Assembly: GCA_910576545.1 (NCBI GenBank)
Contig: CAJTKM010000005.1
Coordinates: forward strand, 124,001-188,000
Length of the DNA: 64,000 nt
Direction of reading: 5' to 3'
Source of the DNA: Lachnospiraceae bacterium
GTDB taxonomy: Bacteria > Bacillota > Clostridia > Lachnospirales > Anaerotignaceae
The translations under genes were made by a program, and so were the position numbers. The notes under the pieces were generated by a model, which was given only the letters and a program-made list of their open reading frames with translations, was not told where the DNA came from and did not search any database. Positions 59,469 to 64,000 of this stretch are shown here, in pieces; positions within the stretch are counted from its first letter, which is position 1, and the number at the start of each line of letters is the position of its first letter.

Positions 59469-62211
59469 ATGGACAAAGCCGCTCTGGCTGCTCCTGCTGC
59501 CGGTGATGGCGGTATATTTGGGCTATATGGCGAAAAAAGGAAGATTTCCCTCTGCGTTCCAGAAAAAGATGCAAACGGGAATGAGGTTCCTTGTGTGCGT
59601 GCTTTTGGTACTGGCAATGGCAGGGCCCTGGATTTCCAGACAGGCGGACATTACCACAACGCTTTTTGCTGTGGACTGCTCTGCAAGTATGCAGGGTGAA
59701 ACGGATACGGCGGCCTTTCTGCGGGAGGCGTATGCAGCTAAGGGAAAAAAGGACAGCCTTGGACTGCTCTGCTTCGGCAGACGCGCGGGCGTGGAGCAGT
59801 CGCCGTCTTTGGAGGCAGTGCCGCCTGCGGAGGGTTTTGTGACCTATACCGATGGGAGTGCAACGGATATTGCCGCCGCACTGAAGCTGGCGGAAGGCAT
59901 TTTTCCGGAAGGGACGGCAAAACGCCTTGTCATACTTTCAGATGGGGAGGAAACCGCCGGAAACGCTTTGGCACAGGCAAGAAGCCTGACGGAAAACCGT
60001 GTTTCGGTGGACGTTTTCCCGATATCCCCGCCGGAAGCGGACGAGGTGCAGCTGACTGCGCTGGAATTGCCAAAGGCGGTCAACCGGAATACGGAATATG
60101 AAATTGCCCTGCGCATTGATTCCAATGTAGCAACAGATACGGCAGTACGGCTTTATCAGGGAAATACGCTGATTGGCAGTGAGCAGATTTCTGTCACGAA
60201 AGGGGAAACGCGTGTTGTTTTTACCGCAAAAGCGGAACAGGGCGGCAGTGTTTCCTTCCGCGGAGAAATTTCGCCGGAACGGGATACAGAGCGGAAAAAC
60301 AATCAGGCGTATGCGTATACGTTTGTGGATGATATTCCCCAAATCCTTTTACTGGGGACGGAAGATAATACTGTTGAATGGCGGAAACTGCTGAAAAGCA
60401 GCCATGCGGGGATTGTCAGCCTGCCGCCGGAGGCCGCGCCCGTCACGATGGAAGGACTGCGGGAATACGGTACGGTTGTGCTGGCGAATACGCCGGTTTC
60501 CGACCTGCCGGAGGGCTTTTTGACAATATTGGAAAGCTATATCCGCACAGCGGGCGGCGGGCTTGTTGTCAGCGGGGGAGAGGATTCCTTCGCGCTTGGC
60601 GGCTATAAAGGCACGACGCTGGAAGAAGTCCTGCCTGTGGAAATGGAACTGAAAACGGAGGGCGAAACGCCGGATTTGGGCATGGCTCTTGTGATTGACC
60701 ATTCGGGGAGCATGTCTGACGGCAATTATGGTGTGACGCGTATGGAAATGGCAAAGGAAGCCGCAATTCGCAGTCTGGATGATTTGGGGCCTGAGGACCA
60801 GATTGGTGTAATCGCGTTTGACAGTATAGCGGATTGGACTGTGCCGATGCAGAAAGCGGAGGAGAACCGCGAGAGCATCACAAAAGCAATCGGCATGATA
60901 CAGCCTGCGGGCGGCACGAGCATTCTGCCCGCACTGCGGCTGGCTGTGCAGGGCATGGAAAACATCAGCACAAAGCAGAAACATATCATACTGCTGACGG
61001 ACGGGCAGGCGGAGCAGGAAGGCTACGATGGCATTCTGGAGCAGATGCGGAGCGGCGGTGTTACGCTTTCCGCCATAGCGGTCGGCAGCGGGGCGGATAC
61101 GGCTCTTTTACAGCGGCTGGCAGAGGCAGGCGGCGGACGCTACTACTTCACGAATGAATTTACAGACCTGCCGGAGATTTTCGCGAAAGAAACGCTTCTG
61201 GCGGGCAAGGACTATATCAACGAACGCGGCTTTTTCCCGAAGCAGGGGGACGCTTCGGCGATATTGTCAGGAATTTCCTCTGTGCCGGAGTTGAACGGCT
61301 ACATTGGAGCGACAGCGAAAAGCCGCGCCGATCAGGTGCTTTTGAGCGATAAGGACGACCCTGTTCTGGCGGTGTGGCAGTATGGGCTGGGGCGCACTGC
61401 CGTATGGACGGCGGACGTACATGGACAATGGAGCGCGGACTGGCTTGCCAGCGCGGAAGGTACGGCAATACTGCGGAACATGGTTTCCTGGACGATGAAC
61501 GCTGAAGGAAACGCAGAGTTTCAGCTGACTGCGGAAAGCGGGACGGGCGAAAGCCTACTGCGGCTGGAAATGCCGTATGATGAAGCGATTGCGGGGATAA
61601 CGGCCGCTGTGGCTGCTTCGGACGGCGAAAGCTGGGAAACGGAACTGCGGGCAAGCGCGCCCGGCGTATATGAAGGAAGTATTCCGACAGAAAAAGAAGG
61701 CGTATATACGGCGAACATCGGCATAGCCAAAAAGGATGGCGAAACTTTGCGGTATACCATCGGCTTCGCAATTGGCTATCCGAAGGAATACGATATGACG
61801 GCGCGGGGTGACGGTGAGGCTGTGCTGGAACAAATCGCCACAGCGGCAGGCGGGCGTATGCTGAAAAGCGGTGCGGACGTATTCGGGCAGGACGCTGACA
61901 GGGGGCTTGTTTCTCGGGAGCTGGCTGTGCCACTGATGGTGGCAGCGCTGCTGCTGTTTTTGGCAGACATCGTGCTGAGGCGTTTTCCGTCAGCAGCAAA
62001 TGTGCTGGAACGGCGGTTTGTGCAGTTAAAAATGCCGAAAGCGAAGAAAGCCGGAAAGGAAACGGCGAAGGCCGTTCCTGAAACTTCCGGAGAGAAACGC
62101 GGGGCAGAGGTTCCGAAGCAGGCGGAGCCGCCTGTGCGGGAAAAAGCCGTACCCGAAACGGCGGGAACAGCACAAAGGCTTGCGGCGGCGAAGAAAAACC
62201 GCAGGAAATAG
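59458..62211 (+). CDS. Double von Willebrand A protein
   Basis: A 917-residue membrane protein: N-terminal BatA-type membrane segments (WLLLLPVMAVYLGY; FLVCVLLVLAMAGPW), a first VWA domain with metal site DCSASMQ (about 73), a CARDB-like beta domain (about 190-280), a glutamine-amidotransferase-like segment (about 290-390), a second VWA domain with full MIDAS start DHSGSMSDG (about 417) and LTDGQAEQEG, and a late membrane segment (about 820-840). Start GTG 59458 inside the preceding gene. Last gene of the operon, before a bidirectional terminator. Likely assembles an envelope complex; cargo unknown. Confidence 0.92.
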   Translation: MGIEWTKPLWLLLLPVMAVYLGYMAKKGRFPSAFQKKMQTGMRFLVCVLLVLAMAGPWISRQADITTTLFAVDCSASMQGETDTAAFLREAYAAKGKKDSLGLLCFGRRAGVEQSPSLEAVPPAEGFVTYTDGSATDIAAALKLAEGIFPEGTAKRLVILSDGEETAGNALAQARSLTENRVSVDVFPISPPEADEVQLTALELPKAVNRNTEYEIALRIDSNVATDTAVRLYQGNTLIGSEQISVTKGETRVVFTAKAEQGGSVSFRGEISPERDTERKNNQAYAYTFVDDIPQILLLGTEDNTVEWRKLLKSSHAGIVSLPPEAAPVTMEGLREYGTVVLANTPVSDLPEGFLTILESYIRTAGGGLVVSGGEDSFALGGYKGTTLEEVLPVEMELKTEGETPDLGMALVIDHSGSMSDGNYGVTRMEMAKEAAIRSLDDLGPEDQIGVIAFDSIADWTVPMQKAEENRESITKAIGMIQPAGGTSILPALRLAVQGMENISTKQKHIILLTDGQAEQEGYDGILEQMRSGGVTLSAIAVGSGADTALLQRLAEAGGGRYYFTNEFTDLPEIFAKETLLAGKDYINERGFFPKQGDASAILSGISSVPELNGYIGATAKSRADQVLLSDKDDPVLAVWQYGLGRTAVWTADVHGQWSADWLASAEGTAILRNMVSWTMNAEGNAEFQLTAESGTGESLLRLEMPYDEAIAGITAAVAASDGESWETELRASAPGVYEGSIPTEKEGVYTANIGIAKKDGETLRYTIGFAIGYPKEYDMTARGDGEAVLEQIATAAGGRMLKSGADVFGQDADRGLVSRELAVPLMVAALLLFLADIVLRRFPSAANVLERRFVQLKMPKAKKAGKETAKAVPETSGEKRGAEVPKQAEPPVREKAVPETAGTAQRLAAAKKNRRK

Positions 62212-62245
62212 CGGCACAGAGGAAGTGTTTTGTATGCAGGCGGAG

Positions 62246-62279
62246 AAAAAGCCGGGGGATAACGACCTTCCGGCTTTTT
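62246..62279. terminator. Bidirectional terminator between convergent operons
   Basis: AAAAAGCCGG/CCGGCTTTTT (10 bp) gives T runs on both strands between the VWA operon and the convergent ABC genes. Confidence 0.88.
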
Positions 62280-62296
62280 CTCTTTATCTGCTCTGC

Positions 62297-63034
62297 TTAT
62301 TCTCCTGTCCGCAAAAATTCCGTAAAGCCGTCTTTCCGATAGCCCATTACCTCTTTCATTTTTTCCGTCAGGCTGTGGCCGCTTTCCCGCAGCGTATCCA
62401 GCATAATATCTGCGGCCAGCTTGCCGTTTTGCAGGATAAGCGCGCGGTCGATGAAGTTTTCAATTTCGTTGATTTCATGTGTTGTGATAAATATGGTTTC
62501 TTCTCCGGTCAGGCTGCCTGCCAGAAGCTGCATAAAATCCTGACGGGTGAACATATCCTTTCCGAGGAACGGCTCATCCATGATGAGGTATTTCGTCCGT
62601 TTTGCCACGCCCGCCGCCACCTCGACCCGGCTTTTCTGCCCTTTTGACATCGTCTTGACCGGCTTTTCTTCCAGCTCAAAAAATTTCAGCAGTTTTTCAT
62701 AATATGCCATATCGAAATGGGGGTAAAAATCCGCCAGGAACGCCCCGAACTGTTGCGGCGTTAAGTCGCGGAACCAGCTTCCGGCTTCGCTGACAAAGGC
62801 GATTTCGCCATAGTTTTCCTGTACGGGCTTTCCGTCTATCAATACCCGTACCGGTTCATTCTTCATTTCCTTCGATGGCAGCAGGCCCGCCAGTATTTTC
62901 AGCAGCGTGGTTTTTCCGGCGCCGTTTGCACCCAATACGCCGACGATCTGCCCGTCCGGGACGGAAAACGTCAGATCCTTCAGCACAAACTCAAAACCAT
63001 CATAAAGATACCATATCCCTTTTGCTTCAACCAT
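62297..63034 (-). CDS. ABC transporter ATP-binding protein
   Basis: A 245-residue ATPase with Walker A GANGAGKTTL (about 34), a signature variant MSKGQKSRVEVA (about 138), Walker B YLIMDEPFLGKD and H-loop TTHEINE. The short form and unusual signature resemble YtrB/YxlF-type ATPases. GGGGAGGGAG precedes ATG 63034. The gene 14 nt upstream is its likely operon partner, but that partner's beginning lies outside the window. Confidence 0.92.
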   Translation of the reverse strand: MVEAKGIWYLYDGFEFVLKDLTFSVPDGQIVGVLGANGAGKTTLLKILAGLLPSKEMKNEPVRVLIDGKPVQENYGEIAFVSEAGSWFRDLTPQQFGAFLADFYPHFDMAYYEKLLKFFELEEKPVKTMSKGQKSRVEVAAGVAKRTKYLIMDEPFLGKDMFTRQDFMQLLAGSLTGEETIFITTHEINEIENFIDRALILQNGKLAADIMLDTLRESGHSLTEKMKEVMGYRKDGFTEFLRTGE

Positions 63035-63048
63035 TGCTCTCCCTCCCC

Positions 63049-64000
63049 TTAATAAAGGTAGTAGTTATATTCCGGAGTATCGTAATATTGCCCGCCAAAC
63101 AATGCATTGTCAGTTGCTGAAACGTCGTCCAGGGGGAGTATCCGCCCGTTTACAATGCGGGAATATTCCCCGCTTACCATCAAGGGGGCGTCCTTGTACT
63201 GCTTCTGGGCCTCCAGCGTGTCCGCCGGCTTGGAAATGTCGATTCGCGACAGCTCCTTGTTGAAATCCTCCGCAAAATCAGTTTCGAGCATGCCGCGGTA
63301 GAGCGTCCTCTCGGTTTCCTCATCTTTTACAGTGAAGGAAAGCTGAGTCCTGTTATCGCGGTAGGTATACCGCATGGCAAGCGTTTCTTTTTCCTGCACG
63401 GAATTTATCAGCAGCGTTTTGCCGTCGTTATAGTCTGTATATCTCGCATGTGCGGTGCCGTCCAGCCGCAGGAGCCCTTCTTGAGTAATGAGGTATTTGT
63501 CGCTGGTTTTAGCATCATATCGGGGCATTTCATCGTCCTCTGTGTTTTCCTTTATCGTTATGTCGATGCCGAGAATCGCGCTGTCCTTTCGGCGCAGCCC
63601 TTCAAAGTATGAACCTTCCCAGTGGAGGATTCCCTCTATTCCGGTGTTTTCCCTGTCAATCAACGTTCCTTCGAAATCGTAAAGCTCCAGATAAAGCGCG
63701 CCGCCCTCTGTCCGCGCGAGCAGGAGCATATCCTCCCCGCAGGCTGCCAGCGCAAGTATGCTGCTTTCCTCATTGACGTCAAATACAGCGACAGTTTCCG
63801 CTCCGCCATAAACAACACTGCTGTACGGCATGTCTTCCGGCAGGCGCCGTTGGTCATATGCCTGCATTTTTTCTTTCGGGAAACGCAGCAGGAATACTTC
63901 CCCTGTTACGTTATGGTTTGTGGACAATATGCCGTAAACCGCGTTTTCAGTGTCCGCTGTCAGGAAATCAAAGCCTGTTCCCCTGTAGCAAATGTTGTTG
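63049..64000 (-). CDS. Unknown protein, 5' end beyond window
   Basis: The minus-strand frame is open from the stop at 63049 to the window end (317 codons). The visible part has repeating beta-strand pairs (AVFDVNEESSILALAACGED, LYLELYDFEGTLIDRE, YLITQEGLLRLDG) that suggest a beta-propeller-like external domain. The N-terminus, which could hold membrane segments, is missing, so whether it is the permease of the adjacent ATPase cannot be said. Family not recognised. Confidence 0.75.
   Translation of the reverse strand, partial: NNICYRGTGFDFLTADTENAVYGILSTNHNVTGEVFLLRFPKEKMQAYDQRRLPEDMPYSSVVYGGAETVAVFDVNEESSILALAACGEDMLLLARTEGGALYLELYDFEGTLIDRENTGIEGILHWEGSYFEGLRRKDSAILGIDITIKENTEDDEMPRYDAKTSDKYLITQEGLLRLDGTAHARYTDYNDGKTLLINSVQEKETLAMRYTYRDNRTQLSFTVKDEETERTLYRGMLETDFAEDFNKELSRIDISKPADTLEAQKQYKDAPLMVSGEYSRIVNGRILPLDDVSATDNALFGGQYYDTPEYNYYLY

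Overview
The window looks like a chromosome segment from a low-to-mid GC Gram-positive anaerobe of the class Clostridia, probably Lachnospiraceae-like. Supporting signs are AGGAGG-type ribosome sites with frequent TTG and GTG starts, a Rae1 (YacP)-SigH pair, luxS, a tyrosine T-box leader, tandem class-I cyclic-di-GMP riboswitches, a class B sortase with a sorted surface protein, an S-layer-homology protein and BlaI/BlaR-type regulators. I cannot name the species.

Layout. 1-2.3 kb (minus): a DUF6179/DUF6323-like pair, a small ribbon-helix-helix protein with a histone-like tail and an HD hydrolase; a candidate small RNA lies at about 1274-1367. 2.5-6.6 kb (plus): luxS with a hairpin leader, a secreted protein, rae1-sigH, tRNA-Thr and an AP2-type protein. 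6.7-11.9 kb: two tandem c-di-GMP riboswitches in front of a sortase-anchored surface protein, a lipoprotein and sortase B. 12-18.9 kb (minus): a type IIA topoisomerase pair (ParE/ParC-like) and an S-layer-homology protein. 19-28 kb: BlaI/BlaR1-like pair, T-box-tyrS, pepT, DUF1538 transporter with a P-II-like protein, YbjQ-like protein, CorA.

28.2-44.6 kb is an accessory island. It opens with an AT-richer antimicrobial-peptide-sensing module (excisionase-like protein, response regulator, histidine kinase, ABC transporter, YxeA-like protein, lipoprotein) whose ABC promoter carries four exact 11-bp direct repeats. Next comes a stretch of decayed mobile DNA: an internally deleted IS5-type element, a CnaB/LPXTG adhesin pseudogene, DUF3852 and HipA-like fragments, and broken IS256 and IS3 transposases. 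Embedded in this debris is an intact three-gene unit with its own consensus promoter and terminator: a DUF697-like membrane protein, a 99-residue peptide with an acidic leader and a C-x5-C-x5-C tail, and a radical SAM/SPASM enzyme. I read it as a previously unannotated RiPP cassette, and it is the best candidate for a new system here. A secreted M20 dipeptidase whose lipobox cysteine has become tryptophan, and an ECF sigma/membrane-protein pair, close the island.

45-64 kb: an AGCS symporter, tRNA-Arg, a family-4 glycosyltransferase, a UvrD/PcrA-like helicase, a long operon (lipid- or envelope-related, function unknown) of ABC transporter, coiled-coil membrane protein and two von Willebrand A proteins, and a convergent ABC ATPase with a partial partner.

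Two dispersed repeat families run through the window: a two-hairpin element with apparently covarying stems (at least six copies) and a ~167-bp MITE-like element (two copies, about 91% identical by eye), one of which supplies the stop codon of the S-layer gene.
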